Counted from the first letter of the stretch, positions 1 through 26,548 are shown. The stretch is 64,000 nucleotides of DNA from Doris montereyensis (GCA_037039925.1 JAXRKP010000405.1:150001-214000), one strand, 5' to 3'. Made by a program: numbers and translations. Notes: generated from the sequence alone by a model not told the origin.

Positions 1-32
1 TTCTCATTATTATAGTGTTTTGTTTCATACAG

Positions 33-14004
<13,972 letters not shown>

Positions 14005-14770
14005 TGACAATTATTATTAGACGTGATAATGACATAGAAAATCAAATGTTATGACCAAAGTCCCTGGAATTGAACGTTCCTCCTAATCCTATATATAAAG
14101 AGAGAGAATTGCCATTTAAGAATTACTATGTCTTAGTCCTTACTTTTTAATTTAGGGTATTGATGAGAATGGATACAATTTCAAAATGGGAAAGAATTTA
14201 TTTATTGCATGTGATTTGTGAGCAGTGTCTTTTAAAATCAAAGATATAGACATCGACAGAGTATAATATATGTATATTTTTGTAAAATGTTTGGGGGTAA
14301 AATATAACATTGCATGAAGACAGATAGAGAATGTGCCTCCCAAGCCACACTATTTGGATTTTTTGTTAGCAACAGTGCTGCAGGAATTCACCAAATCACC
14401 ATCTTTTAAGATAAATTACAGTACTTGTAAGATTTTAGGCCTGTCTATTAGATACATGACATTCATGACATATTATTCAATTGATTGCAATGATGAGTAG
14501 TATGAGACTGAGAGTGTAAGTAAAAGTAAATGACATCCATTTTACAATTTACAACTCTCATTTTTCCAGGATGGAAAAAATCTCAATATGAAATTATTTT
14601 TAAAAAAAATAATTGGTGGAATGTTTTCTTCTTTTGTTTTATTGACCGTTTGATATTAATTATGAACAAATTCTTTCCGGAAGGTTAACAATTTTTTAAC
14701 AATGTTTTTTAAAGACATCTGAATGTATAAGAAATTTTTGTTTCTAGTCCTGTATCATTTCTGTCGTTTA
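14005..14770. other. PCTP 3' UTR and AT-rich flank
   Basis: AT-rich. No convincing AATAAA was found close to the stop, and no further gene is seen up to the LINE target-site duplication. Confidence 0.4.
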
Positions 14771-15064
14771 CTCTTCTGATCTTTCTTTCTTTCTTTATCA
14801 GTTCCCATTCTACCTTCTGGTGTATGGGTTTTAGATGCCCGAAATGATCTTTCTCCAGGCTGCCCTGTCCTGACAATTTCTGTTTCCTTCCGTGAAAGTT
14901 AAATTTCTTTGCGTTAATGCCTCTTTTATAATTATATCTTCTTCCCACTTTCTCTGAGGTCTGCCTTTTGGTCTTTTACCTTGAGTTTTAGCACTGTATA
15001 CTGATTTAGCTATTTTATTGTCGTTCATTTCGTTAACATGCCCAAACCATCTCAGTGTATTCAT

Positions 15065-16042
15065 TTATACCTTAGTTTTTATGTCATCTGCTTTGGTTTG
15101 ATCTCTTATTGTTGTGTTTCTGATTTTGCCTACTACTCTTCTTAGATATTTCATTTTGGCTGCCTGCACTCTACTGTATTCCCTACTGTCTACGGTCCAG
15201 GTTTCACTGCCATAGAGGAGAGTAGGACAATAAACTGTGTTGTATACTGCCATTTTGATTTTTGTTGACAATTCTTGTTTACCTACAAATGCCTTTCCTA
15301 GATGGTTATATATTGCACTTGCCTTTTGGATTCTCTGGCTGATTTCTTCTCTTAGTTTTCCCTCTGAGTAAATCATTACTCCTAAGTAATAGTAGCTGTG
15401 AACTTGTTCTAAATTCTCCCTGCCTAATTTAAGATTTTGTGTTTTAGCTTCCCTAGTTACTAGCATTGTTTTGGTTTTCTTTGCATTTACTCTCATTCCT
15501 CTTTTATTTAATTCATTTTTTATTATGTTGATATTTGACTGGAGGTCCCTTTCTGATTTTCCAAACAGAACTAAATCATCAGCAAATAAAAGCATTGATA
15601 CATTTACTGGTTTGAGCTTCCACATACCTACATTCATTTTCTTCATGTTTGAGGATGCCTTTGCGACTGAATCCATAAATGTGATAAACAAAAGAGGTCT
15701 TAGGATACAACCCTGTCTTACTCCTATATCTACATCAAATTCCTCAGATACATTTCCAGCTACTCTCACTGCAGATGTTGGTTTATTGTAAACAATTTTA
15801 ATGGCTTCTATTAAATTTTGCTCTACATTGTGTTTTTTTAAGAAATGCCATAGTTCGCCCCTCCTCACAGTGTCAAATGCCTTTTGTAAGTCAATAAAAC
15901 ACAGGTGCAAGTCAATGTTTCTCTCACGGAATTTTTCTATTATTTGTCTGATTGTAAATATGTGATCTTGTACACTTCTTCCTGGTCTAAATCCACTCTG
16001 ATACTCTTCAATCTGATCCTCTACTTTTTTCCTTAGTCTCAT
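15065..16042 (-). pseudogene. LINE copy B reverse transcriptase core
   Basis: A 325-codon open frame. FRPGRSVQDHIFTIRQI is at residues 18-34, the palm motif with catalytic Asp at about 48-58 (CFIDLQKAFD), GVRQGC at 107-112 and FADDLVLF at 153-160. Thumb and connection regions with ETWTVDSREYSRVQAAKMKY follow. The RT catalytic residues are intact, but the frame is separated from its N-terminal part by a shift near 16050. Confidence 0.9.
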
Positions 16043-16470
16043 TTCGAGAATCCTGGCATATTTTTTCCTGGTACACTAAGCAGTGATATCCCTCTATAGT
16101 TTGAGCATTCCATGGTTGATCCTTTCTTGTGTATTGGTACTACCATTCCCTTTTTCCAGTCGTCTGGCACCTGTTTGGACTTCCATGCTTGTTGACATAT
16201 TGCATGTAGTAGTTTGTCTGCCTCTCTCCCTTGGTTTGTAATCATTTCTGGATAAACTTGATCTGCTCCTGGGGCTTTTTCTAATTTCACTTTTTTTATA
16301 ACTGTTTGAAGTTCTTCCATTGAGATATGTACATCTTCAGCTGTCTCATCTCGATTACTTGTTACTCTTAATAATTGATCAGTACTCCTTGTTTCATATG
16401 TTCTGGAGGGATTATATAATTGTTGAAAATACTTTCTCCACGTTTCCATAATTTCGCTGTCTCCTTTCAT
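16039..16470 (-). pseudogene. LINE copy B, N-terminal RT segment
   Basis: 143 codons with LEKAPGADQVYPEMI, PDDWKKGMVVPIHKKG and MECSNYRGISLLSVPGK, the conserved entry region of LINE RTs. It runs out of frame just before ARILEMRLRKK of the next segment. Confidence 0.88.
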
Positions 16471-17300
16471 TATTTCTCCTTTGGCGTTCTTAATTTGTCA
16501 TATTGGGCAAGTTTTGGTCTTTCTCATGCTCTTCATTGCTCCCCAGAACAGCTTTTGATTTCCTTGATAGCTTTCTTGAAGTCTTTGTCCAAACTCTTCC
16601 CACTGTTCCTGTTTTGCTTTCCTAACTTCCTCTTTTGCGATAGTTCTTTTACTCACATAATCTATCCTATCCTCTGGTCTCTTTGTTTGCAAGTATTTCT
16701 TTCGGGCATCTTTCTTTTTTTTTATCTTATCTTGACATTCTCATTCCACCATGCTGTCCTTTTCCCATCTCCTTTAATTTGTTTCCTACCACAGAACTCT
16801 TCAGTACAACTGAGGAGTGTTTCTTTATATATTTGCCACTTTTCTTCTTTTGTGCTTTCCTTTAGATCCATCTGCCTTTGACTGATAGATCTTTTTATCC
16901 TGGATTGGTACATCTGTTTTACTATTTGGTTTATTTAGTTCTTCTATTTTGAGTTTAGTAGCTTTCTTCTCTTTCCTTTACTGTTTGTTTTCTTCAGTTA
17001 ATAATTTCATTTTGGCTATCACTAGGTGATGATCACTAAATATTTTAGCTCCTCTGCTTACTCTAGCATCCATTGTACTGTAAAAAGGGAGCTGCTAACT
17101 ATTATGTAGTCTATGATTGACTTTTCACATATGTCTTCATTTACTCTTGTATATTTGTGAATATCTTTATGAGGAAAAAATGTGGTAGCTATTTTCATGT
17201 TATTCTTTAGGCAAAAATCTGTTAGTCTCTCTCCATTTGGAGAAGTTGTTGTCTCTCCTTCTTTACCTATTACTCCTCCTGATGGTGCCTACTCTAGAGT

Positions 17301-17669
17301 TTAAATATCTCCTAAAACCATTAATTCTTGTTTGGGTTTAAGATTCTCTGCAGCTGTCTGTAAATCATTTTCGAAGATATCTCTTTCTTCTTTGGGGACA
17401 TCTTCGTTTGGTCCATAAGCTATTAATAATTTAATACCTCTTCCTTTTGGTTTAATATTTACCTCTAATAGCCGTGGGCTTACAAATTTCCAACTTTCTA
17501 GTAGCATTTCTTGCCTTTTATGCATTAGGGGGCCTACTTCTGCTCTAGCTCTATCTTTGACATCTACTCCTGAGAAGATTAAGGTATGATTTGGTCCTAC
17601 ATTTTCTATTCCTTGTCCTTTTTTCTTTGTTTCTGTAATAGCCAAAATATCTACTTTGAATTTTTCCAT
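17301..17669 (-). pseudogene. LINE copy B, endonuclease segment
   Basis: 122 codons from MEKFKVDILAITETKKKGQG through LLIAYGPNED to ELMVLGDI. ITETKK and the AYGPNE block are APE-endonuclease signatures. It is interrupted before LNARVG. Confidence 0.88.
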
Positions 17670-17849
17670 TTCTTCAGCTAATTCTAACTCCTTTCCATTA
17701 GAGTCATCTTTGAAAGTTCAAGCCGAGTATATGAGTATATCATTGTATATATTACGTTGAATCAGGTTGTTTTGGATAAGTAGGGGATTAGCTCACTGTA
17801 CCCTAGGTAGATGGTGGGGCTGCCACCTTGAGGCCCCCTACCGGGCCTT

Positions 17850-18055
17850 GTTATTTTCTGTCAGAGTTAACTCCCTTAGCTTTTAGTCATTCAAGACCAG
17901 CCTACAAGGCAGCAGGTTGTTATTTTCTGTCAGGGTTAACTCCCTTAGTCTTTGGTCAGTCAAGACTGGCCTGCAAGGCAGCAGGTTGTTTTATTTCAGG
18001 GTTAACTCCCTTAGCCTTTGGTCAGCCAAGACCTGCTTGCAAGGCAACAGGAGAC
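17850..18055 (-). repeat. LINE 5' UTR monomer array, copy B
   Basis: Three tandem units of about 66 bp containing CAAGACCAGCCTACAAGGCA-type words and GTTAACTCCC, orthologous to 261-455 in opposite orientation. Confidence 0.85.
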
Positions 18056-18439
18056 TCATGGAGGGCGGGATCATCTACTCTCCGTACAGGTGCTTACCTG
18101 TCCACTGCCCGGCTCTTCTGATCAAGAATGTAAAATATATCTACTATTAGTACTATGTAGTAATATAAAAGATTTTTTTCTTCTTGAAAACATTCATTTT
18201 ATTGTGTGTTTGAAAACAATATATTGATTTGTCTTTGGAGGACAATATGAAGGCAATTCTCTTGTAAGACACAAGCTTACAAGGAAGATTTAGGTGCTAA
18301 TTCTTGTTCTTATGCCAAAATTATTCTGTATTCCATTCCACTGAACAAAATTAGTCTTTTAAAAACTTGTGATAAAACAAATAATGTGTTTAATAAATAT
18401 TCGAAGTATTTAAATCAGTCATCTGATTTATTGTGAATA

Positions 18440-19258
18440 CACTCAGACCTCATTATACTGCCTCCCACAATATGCTCTACCACCATGGGCGAGTGCTGTG
18501 GTAGGTCCTAGTTGGTCCTAGTTCTTTCCTTTCACCCTTTTACTAAGCCCCTTTTCTTGCTGTTTCCTCTTAATTCTTACTAAGATCACTGCAAATGGTT
18601 GGCGGGGTAAATTCCAATTCAACAAACAAAGTCCTTCCACTATTCTCGCTTGCCGCCAGACTTTCACCTCAATACGGATCAGACAGTATACAAAAACAAT
18701 GAAATTAACTCATTATACCACTATCTGCCAATGATTTTGCATTAGCATTGCTTAATAACTATTAGAAAAGACAATTCGTTATGCCGCCACCATGCATCAA
18801 GACCCCCTTCCTTGAAATGATGATGCAAGGTAGAATCTAGTTTGGCTTGGTCAAAGATCGTGGAGTCAAACACACACAAAAGCATCAGTTCCCTATGTAT
18901 CATGTTTCATCCCACATGCAAATGCAATTCACCATTCCTCTCTTACTCTATGTAATCATGAGCTAATGGAACCAAGACCAATGTATATTGTGTTGTCAGG
19001 TCTACTTACTACTATTAAATTATTTCTTTGAAGTTTCCCTGACACAACATATGAGGTGATCTCAGGGTCTCAGAGGAAACAGCAAGATGATGGGTGAGTG
19101 AAAGGAAACAAGTAGGACCTGACAGCAGTGTCCGCCGACTACCATACTATTAACGCCATTGTAAAACTGGCTAAGGACATTTTCATGATAGCACCATTCC
19201 CTTTATAACGCCAAGTTACATTTGGCACAACAGTTGGTGGTACATGGGGGTTTGAGTG
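18440..19258. mobile_element. TA-flanked TIR element (CACTCAGACCTCATTATA ends)
   Basis: Left CACTCAGACCTCATTATACT and inverted right CACTCAAACCCCCAT, with TA on both outer sides (18438-18439, 19259-19260). 819 bp, no transposase. It contains two inverted copies of the short interspersed repeat (18488-18628 plus, 19050-19145 minus). Likely a Tc1/mariner/pogo-group MITE. Confidence 0.6.
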
Positions 19259-19260
19259 TA

Positions 19261-20460
19261 GATCACCGTAAACCATGTATGAGCTTTTGTCGAATGAATG
19301 AAATAACCTACTTGTGTTGAATACAGTTTAAGCTGGTCGATCAAATTGTTTTGTTTTTTTTAAATCGTCATTTTCTTCACATGGTCTTTTCAAATATATT
19401 TCAATATCTCTTTGCGAGATCATGCTTTTACAATATTGCTGTGGAAGAAATTTTGTAAATGTTATATTTTTAAAAGAATACAGCTCTTTAAGGTAGTTTT
19501 ATACTAAATTCTTCATCACAGTGAATCAATGGATTTATTTTAAGATTGAGCTCACGTATTTATTGTCTGGTAAAATTGATTTCATGTGTAAAAGAATAGA
19601 GGCATTGATAAAACCAATTTGTGGGCTTATTCAATTCTGAATAAGCAAAATTGAGTATAAAACCATTCTTAGTTAAAACAGCCAAATCTTTGAAGAAGAT
19701 CTTAAAACATATGGCGTGATGACTGTAAAGAAGACTTAACACAGGAAAATGACTTTTCTTTTAATATAAAAATTAATGCTTTGACTTTGATTCAAACCCA
19801 GTACCATCTGATGGTCACACTCAAATATAATTAACTTTCTTTTTTTTAAAGTTCACATATTGCTTTCATATTCATATTGGTGGATTGTGTAATGAGCCTT
19901 CAATTGTTGCCATACGCTTATGTAATTTTCATATTTTTACATTGTACACAACCAATTAAAGACCATGAGCTTTCATTCACTACCTCTACATACCCGGTAT
20001 ATGAATTTTTCTGTTTTAAGGTTGATCAATCTTTTGTTTTATTTCAAACTTTATGAAATAATTAAGTATCAGTTATTGTTCATTGGTTAAGATTTATATG
20101 ATAGGCCTAATTATGAAAACAAGGTAGCAAATTAGCAAATGGTGTTGGTAAAGTTAATTATTTTTGGAACAGAAAGGTTATAGTTATAGGCACTTTTCTC
20201 ACTGATTTTAGCCTTGAGCAGCTGCTGACGGAAAGTGTATGCCCACAGCCACAACATTTTTATTCTTTCTACTACAGTTGCATGTACATAAACTAAATCA
20301 CTTGTCAGTGCAGGGGAGTTAATTTTTAAACAAAATGCACTTCTAATTAGAGGAGTCCTAACTTTTAATTGAAATAATAACCCTGATTGGCCTGATTCAA
20401 GACAGTCGAAGAAAGGCTTCTCGTTAGCATTCAGAAACTATGTTTACCATTAACCCACAA
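19261..20460. other. AT-rich intergenic sequence
   Basis: No coding, RNA or repeat structure recognised. Confidence 0.4.
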
Positions 20461-20907
20461 CAAAAGTGATAAAATCGCAGTAATGCAGACATATGGGAGT
20501 GCATTTCAGAAGTTGAAAAACTCTATTTTATCTCAACATATTTTATACATTTTTGACGACCATTAACACTGGGAATGTCAAATGGTGGAATCATCTCTCC
20601 AAACTTAATAGATACATTTATCCTTCTCTCCTGTTTTATTCCTCTGCTCTGTTTCTACTGATCACAACATTTGGTAGCCATTGCAAAAGTGATAAAATCG
20701 CAGTAATGCAGACATATGGGAGTGCATTTCAGAGGTTGAAAAACTCTATTTTATCTCAACATATTTTATACATTTTTGACGACCATTAACACTGGGAATG
20801 TCAAATGGTGGAATCATCTCTCCAAACTTAATAGATACATTTATCCTTCTCTCCTGTTTTATTCCTCTGCTCTGTTTCTACTGATCACAACATTTGGTAG
20901 CCATTGC
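20461..20907. repeat. Tandem duplication, 2 x 223 bp
   Basis: The unit starting CAAAAGTGATAAAATCGCAG occurs at 20461 and 20684. The copies appear identical apart from one substitution near 20510/20734 (AGAAGTTG vs AGAGGTTG). A recent duplication, or an assembly artefact. Confidence 0.95.
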
Positions 20908-21175
20908 ATTCAATCTTAATCCAGACCATCATCAGTGTTTTATCAGTGAAAACATGCTTCTAATTCGCATCGGTTACGGCAGTGCCTTTAGTCTGGTCAA
21001 AATTTGTCAATGACAGTGATGAGTCTGCAAGTGTCCTATGTCGATGCAAACCGTAGGTGTCAATCGTTTCACTCATCTGATGGGTGTCTGGTATCAACAT
21101 CAAAGAGCCTGACACTAACTAGCACAGATTCTAGGCCTACAATATGATCTAGATTTACAATGACATGTTCCAGAT
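20908..21175 (+). repeat. Dispersed ~260-bp repeat, copy 1
   Basis: Matches 35815-36075 in the same orientation, sharing TTATCAGTGAAAACAT, TCATCTG-TGG-TGTCT and GACACT-ACTAG words. Unclassified. Confidence 0.65.
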
Positions 21176-21519
21176 AGAGAGAAACACGGCATTGCTGATC
21201 TGAATTTATAGTTTTGTCTTATTGAAAGTTATTGCATTTAATTTGGCCGACTATTTGGCCTTTTTATGAAAGTTTTCAAAGTGGCCTCTTAGGCATAATT
21301 AAAGAGGGGAAATCCGTTACACGGAAAGAGCAGCCACTTACGTAGCCTGGCCTCTTGGGCGGATAGCTCTGTACAATGTTTTTAAAAATTGCATTGTTTT
21401 AAACGTTTGTAATACAATAATTTTGTTCCTGAATTTAGCATACAATAATTTGGTAATTGCCCTTGTGGGTGTAGGCATTGTTTAGTGAACAGAAATTTAG
21501 TCGCTAGTAATACTACTAG

Positions 21520-21812
21520 AGTGGTGATGGTGGCAGAGTGGTTAGGATGCCTGACTGGGGATCACAAGGTCCCATGTTCGAATCCTGACAGAGCCATGCC
21601 CGACGTTGTGTTCCTTGAGAAAGGCACTTAACACGCATTTCCCCCACTCGACCCAGATGCAAAATGGGTACAGGCTTTAGCTTGGGAGTAAAATTCTGTG
21701 TCAGACTAGCGTCCTGTCCAGGAGGTGATAATTATCATCTGTTCCGCTTCATGCTATAGAAACCAAAATATGCTTCGGCTCTATGGGCCGTAATGGCCTT
21801 GAAGGAACATTC
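21520..21812 (+). mobile_element. tRNA-derived SINE
   Basis: The head carries a tRNA-like box A (GTGGCAGAGTGGTTAGGATG) and box B (GTTCGAATCC). It is followed by a SINE body (CCTTGAGAAAGGCACTTAAC, CGACCCAGATGCAAAATGGG) and CTATGGGCCGTAATGGCCTT. Not a functional tRNA gene. Confidence 0.8.
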
Positions 21813-21815
21813 AAT

Positions 21816-23005
21816 ACTACTAGAATTAGTCCAATGGTAAAAATTTGATGAAAATAAGGAAATTTCTCATTCTGTGATGCCATACCAATAATAGAGCAGA
21901 CTAAATACAAATTTGTTTAAATCTTGCATCTGTCATCTAATGAAATGCTTTAACTTACTTATAGCTCTATTTATATCATACAAATTATTGTTTCATTTTA
22001 TTTTAATGGACAGATTTATATTCTGTACTTCTACCAATGCTCTGAAATTTTACTGTAACATCATTACATGTATATCAAATTTTATAGAGATGAAAGTTTA
22101 CAAATGCAATGCAAAACAATGCATCTACCAAAACCTACTTTTAAATATATTTCTCGTAGCTTCTTTTCTTCCCCCATTTTATCAATCTTTTTTATTTCTA
22201 TCTGTCTCTCTCTCACTAAAGGTCATTCTATATTGGTATTCATGTCTATCATGTTTTTTCCCCTAAATCTAAATGGTTCTTGGAATGTATATTTGTGATA
22301 AGACTGAGTAATATTAATTACATATTTATTGATGGCAATGAACAAACACAGAAATGATTGATGTGATTTTATTTGATGTGTTTATATTGACTAAATTTTC
22401 AATTACTTTTTAATTAAATTATCAAAACGTAATGATGATTTTGATCTCTTTCAGAAATATGTTTAACCTTTTGGATGGAAATGAATAATAACATTTAGTT
22501 AAGTTTCAAGGTATTGATTTCATGATTGTACAAACATAACTGATTTTTTGTTTGTCATTAAGGCTGACTCATTTAAGTTGGCTTCTTTTTTTCACTCTGG
22601 CAGAGTTAAAATACAAAAATTCTTTTGCTACTTGTAAAATATATGTGTCATAGCACCCCATCTCTCATCAAGTCTAACCCGCTTTTACTTTAGTTAGACT
22701 CAGAGATTTGAAATTAAACTTTTTCTGTGACACAAAAAGTGAAAGAGTTCATGCAGTCTTTATAGTAAGGACATTGTCTCCATCATGTTACAAATTTGTA
22801 TTTATGATTTATGTCACAATTTTAAGTTGACAAGAAAATGAAATGTATAATAGTAATATTTTAATTCAATGAATTAGTAAACTATCCACACATTTCAGAT
22901 AGTCAGTTCCAAGATAACAGGATTATATTGACCATATATCATTATTCCATGAACTCCACTTTGAGAGTGAGAGTGTGCATAGAATTTGGTTTTGGGAGTT
23001 TGCCA
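21816..23005. other. AT-rich intergenic sequence
   Basis: Nothing recognised apart from short chance frames. Confidence 0.4.
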
Positions 23006-23007
23006 TA

Positions 23008-23536
23008 CAGTTAACGCCACTTAGCGTCACAGGGTCAGGTCCCTTGTCTACCTGTAGTGTGGCGGTATACGTCGCATGGTTTTTTGTTTCTTTAAACCTG
23101 TCGAACTTCATTAGTTAACCTTCCCTCCCCTTTCCCTCAAATTCAGAGCAGACTAAGTTAAGCACACCTAAGACTCAAAAACAAAATTCACACCTGACCA
23201 TTTCTGCTTTCCTTAGCCCGAGGTTGCATAAGAATCTGTGAGAATGGTCAGTTTGGTCTGCTATCTTACAGAAGTCCAGACAGAACGTCATACCAGCCAT
23301 AAAAATGTGTAACAACATGTACTTACTATCATTCGTTGGTGGCATGAAAGACATTGCTACCGACAGCAAATTCAGCGATTGAATGGAGTATTCTTCTTGT
23401 CATGGGCCCTGTGATGTTTAGAGAAACCCCAGTGACACTATGCAGTAACTTTTATAGGGAAAAATTTTGCTACAGCCATTTAGCGTTCTCCTAAACAAAA
23501 CATTACGATATCCACCTTGACACTAAGTGGTGACTG
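23008..23536. mobile_element. TA-flanked MITE, 529 bp
   Basis: TA-CAGTTAACGCCACTTAGCGT at the left and inverted CAGTCACCACTTAGTGTC-TA at the right. TA is present on both sides and no transposase is seen. Probable Tc1/mariner/pogo group. Confidence 0.6.
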
Positions 23537-24274
23537 TATATTCAATTCCGAGGGGTCGAATTTGGCAAATATTAGTATGTCAAATTGGCAAAAAAAGAAA
23601 TTGAAGAGATATAAACATGTCCATTACATACAATATACTTTACTTCATTGCATACAGCTTCCAAAGAGGCATTCTTTTAAGGAAGTTTTTTTTTTTGAGA
23701 GCCCATAACTTTGCGGATTTCTCCAAAACTAAAGAATTGATATACTAATATTAAGACATTTTCAGAGCAAAGAGAGAAACTATTCATTCAAATTAAAAGA
23801 AAACTCTCTTTGGAAGTTAAGGATACATTACTTAACTATGCACATGCCAAATATAAAACTAATCCATCTACTGTTTTCGACATAATTTGAGATGCAAGAT
23901 CCTTTAACTTGAAGAAAAGAGAAAGAACAGTTTAAACAAGAAATAACTTCCTCTAAGTCTAAGTCTAGGTACAGTGTATAAGTATAGATTAAACTTATTT
24001 TTTTTATTTGTACGGCTATTTACAATCAGAAAAACAAGGAAAGACTTTATTTTAAACTACCTACATTGAAAAATCATGACAAAATAAATATCCCCTCTTC
24101 GCAGCCTGGTCACAAAATAGTAAATACTGGATTTAAATTGGACAGGAATATTGATTAAAATTATAACAAAAAACTCTGAACAGCTGCCTGAAACACTACA
24201 CCAGTGAGTTTTCAGCTTTAAAAGACACTAGCTAGCATAAACGCTGGGCTTCCATCTTTCCTCTCCTCCTCCAG

Positions 24275-24697
24275 TTGTCATTTTCGCTCCTTGGCGACAA
24301 CAGTTTTTCCGGTTTCCCCTTTCCTTTTCACTTCGGCTTCCACCCCAGTGCTGGTAAGTTTGCGCTGAGTGTTGACCCATTTTGGCTGTTGTTGATGGAG
24401 GATTTTAACAACGGCCAAATCCAATCCCCACATGAAGGCATGTGTAGCCATGAATCCCCTGTTCCTTCTCTCCGACTGCAAGGGCAGTTGCTATTTCGAT
24501 TGGTGATTGGGTCACGAAAACGTGCTTTGGGCAGTGGAGCCACATCTGACCAAGAGTGGAAACTGATTTGTGTTTTGCCAAGGGGGAATTTTGTCAGTAG
24601 GGCAGGATTTGTGAGTATGAGCCTGTCATTTATTTATACCTTCTTGATTGCAAGAAGCCACAGATGCTTTCAAGGACGACGGGTGATCATAGTGTGA
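24275..24697 (+). other. Unrecognised 140-codon open frame
   Basis: Starts MSFSLLGDNSFSGFPFPFHF and contains RLVIGSRKRALGSGATSDQE. The opposite strand is also fairly open (MAPLPKARFRDPITNRNSNC). No domain recognised on either strand and no splice context. The locally higher GC suggests an old insertion. It could be a decayed transposon gene or a chance frame. Confidence 0.15.
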
Positions 24698-24923
24698 TGT
24701 TGACATTTCACTTTCACCCTATTCCAGTGCTCACTGATAGTGATAGGCACATCAGTATTTAGGTCCAGAGAGGTACAGGTGGTGTTGAGGAGCTTCATCA
24801 CTGCTTGTGCAGCAGTAATAGGTGGTTCAAGTGGCAAAACTCATGGCAGACACACAGAAGAAGTGTTGGACCTCTTACCTTGTGTCGTAACCCTCTATTC
24901 TGACAGTTTTCTCCTCTCTCTCA

Positions 24924-25042
24924 TTGCAATTTACCCTGTCCACTATGTGCGGAGAATAAAGAGAAAATCGCAAAATGAAAGATAAATAGAAGAGTGAAAG
25001 GTAAGAAGTAGGACCTACCAGATCAGTAGCACCCGCCATCTT
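24924..25042 (-). repeat. Short interspersed repeat (~140 bp family), minus copy
   Basis: Contains TTGCAATTTACCCTGTCCA at the left and AGTAGGACCTACCAGATC at the right, the complement of the family consensus. Confidence 0.65.
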
Positions 25043-25045
25043 TAA

Positions 25046-26085
25046 ATGAATGGGAGAGCTGTCACTGATGGGAAATCAAACTATCCTGACCTAACCTTCA
25101 GAGCCCATTACCACAATTTACAATTTAACAGAAAGAATGGGATTGGGATATAAGTTTGACACAATGCATGGGAAATAAAATTTCTCATCTCCAACAGAAC
25201 AAAGCAGACACACAATTCTCTTGTATTCCTTTCATTTGTTTTAAACTGGTGAAGGTCATGGAGTTTTAAAACACAAAGAAGAATTTTCAAACAACACAAA
25301 ATGAGAAACATGTACATGGGTGTGAAAAAATTTTCACAAATTATTCATGAAGCAAATTCTTTTAATTCTTTGGAAAAAATGTATTCACTGTTGTCCTTGG
25401 TAAAGCAATATGTACACATTGTAATAGAATGCAATGATATGGTGTTATATTTTAAGAGTTAAAAGATTCGAACAATGTGTTAGTAATTTGAGTAATGTTT
25501 TTAGATTTATAACATTCTGTTTCACTTGTTGATATTTCAAATATACAATTATACGGAAATTACATAAATAAGGTCATAATGATGTATTTTGTAAAAAAAA
25601 CATCTATAAGTTATAAGTATAAAAGTAAAAGAAAAAATTGAGAAGTGTAACATTAACGATTAACAAAGACAGATAATGGCTTTTTTTAAATGCATTTTTT
25701 GTCCATACTGAGTACCAAAAAAATTTAATCAGACCTTAATCTAATGAGTTTTACAGCAATCGCCTACCATTTTCGCTGATAAATACAGTAAAAAGGTTAA
25801 GAAATCAAAGACCACTTGAAAACAAGAATACTAAGAAGAAAGAGAGCTGCATTTATATCTAGCTAGAATAATCTAAAACAATAAAATGAATGTACTGAAA
25901 TCGTTGAAATGAGCTGACATGTTAGATAAAAGAAGAATTTGCCTATGTACATAATGATTTAATAAATATACAAGGCAGCTCTCTGATGATTAAATGTGTC
26001 CATATTAAAACACAGTCAGTAAATTTTTTTAAATCTTAAGACTAGAACTGGAGCTCATCTCAGTTTCTGAAAGGTAATAAAACAT
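25046..26085. other. AT-rich intergenic sequence
   Basis: Nothing recognised. Confidence 0.4.
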
Positions 26086-26230
26086 CATCTCCTAGACATG
26101 AAGCTAGTCTGTTACAGGTTTTAATTCCCAGCTGATGCTGGTACTAATGTGAATCTGAGTCGAATAGGGAAAAGTGTGTTGTACGTCTTTGCCATGGAAG
26201 GAACACAGTATCAAATTTAGCATTACCAGG
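26086..26230 (-). mobile_element. tRNA-SINE body fragment
   Basis: Complement of the 21520 SINE body: GCTAGTCTGTTACAGGTTTTAATTCCCAGC region and GCCATGGAAGGAAC. It abuts a LINE fragment. Confidence 0.55.
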
Positions 26231-26235
26231 ATTCA

Positions 26236-26548
26236 AACATGCAGATGGCATTAAAACTAACATAGAAAAAAATCAACTCAGATGGTTTGGACATGTAAAC
26301 AGAATGAATGAAAAGAGAATAGCTAGATATCTAGATCAGTATACAATGCTAAAACTTCAGGTAAAAGACCAAAAGGCAGACCTAGAAGAAAGTGGGATGA
26401 AAATATAAAAGAGGCGCTAAAGCAAAGAAATTTAACCTTTCCCAGAAGGAAACAGAAAATGTCAGGACAGAGAAGCCAGGAGAAAGATCATTTCGGGTAA
26501 CTAAACCCATACACCGGAAGGTAGAATGGGAACTGATGAAGAAATAAA
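26236..26548 (+). mobile_element. LINE 3'-end fragment (copy E)
   Basis: Encodes the element's C-terminal block in sense (AGATGGTTTGGACATGTAAA giving RWFGHVNRMNE), then GTAAAAGACCAAAAGGCAGA, and the terminus CATACACCGGAAGGTAGAAT with an AAATA-type tail. Strongly 5'-truncated. Confidence 0.88.

Larger units (their letters stand above)
14782..18112 (-). mobile_element. Full-length RTE-like LINE with target-site duplication (copy B)
   Basis: 3331 bp flanked by the 11-bp direct repeat CTCTTCTGATC (14771-14781 and 18113-18123). In sense order: terminus GGGCAGTGGACAGGTAAGCA, about 66-bp monomers (17850-18055), APE-type endonuclease (about 17700-16990) with ILAITETKK, then a linker, RT (16470-15065) with FRPGRSVQDHIF, AFDTVRR, GVRQGC and FADDLVLFG, then RWFGHV and GRPQRKWEED (15064-14831), and a (TTTC)n-complement tail. 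Size, domain order and simple-repeat tail suit the RTE group; the clade is inferred. Frame breaks (for example near 16045-16065 and 15065) make it inactive as written. It is the best-preserved copy in the window. Confidence 0.92.

Noticed and set aside
21520..21593. Possible functional tRNA gene
   Set aside because: It runs directly into a SINE body and related fragments recur elsewhere, so it is a retroposon head.
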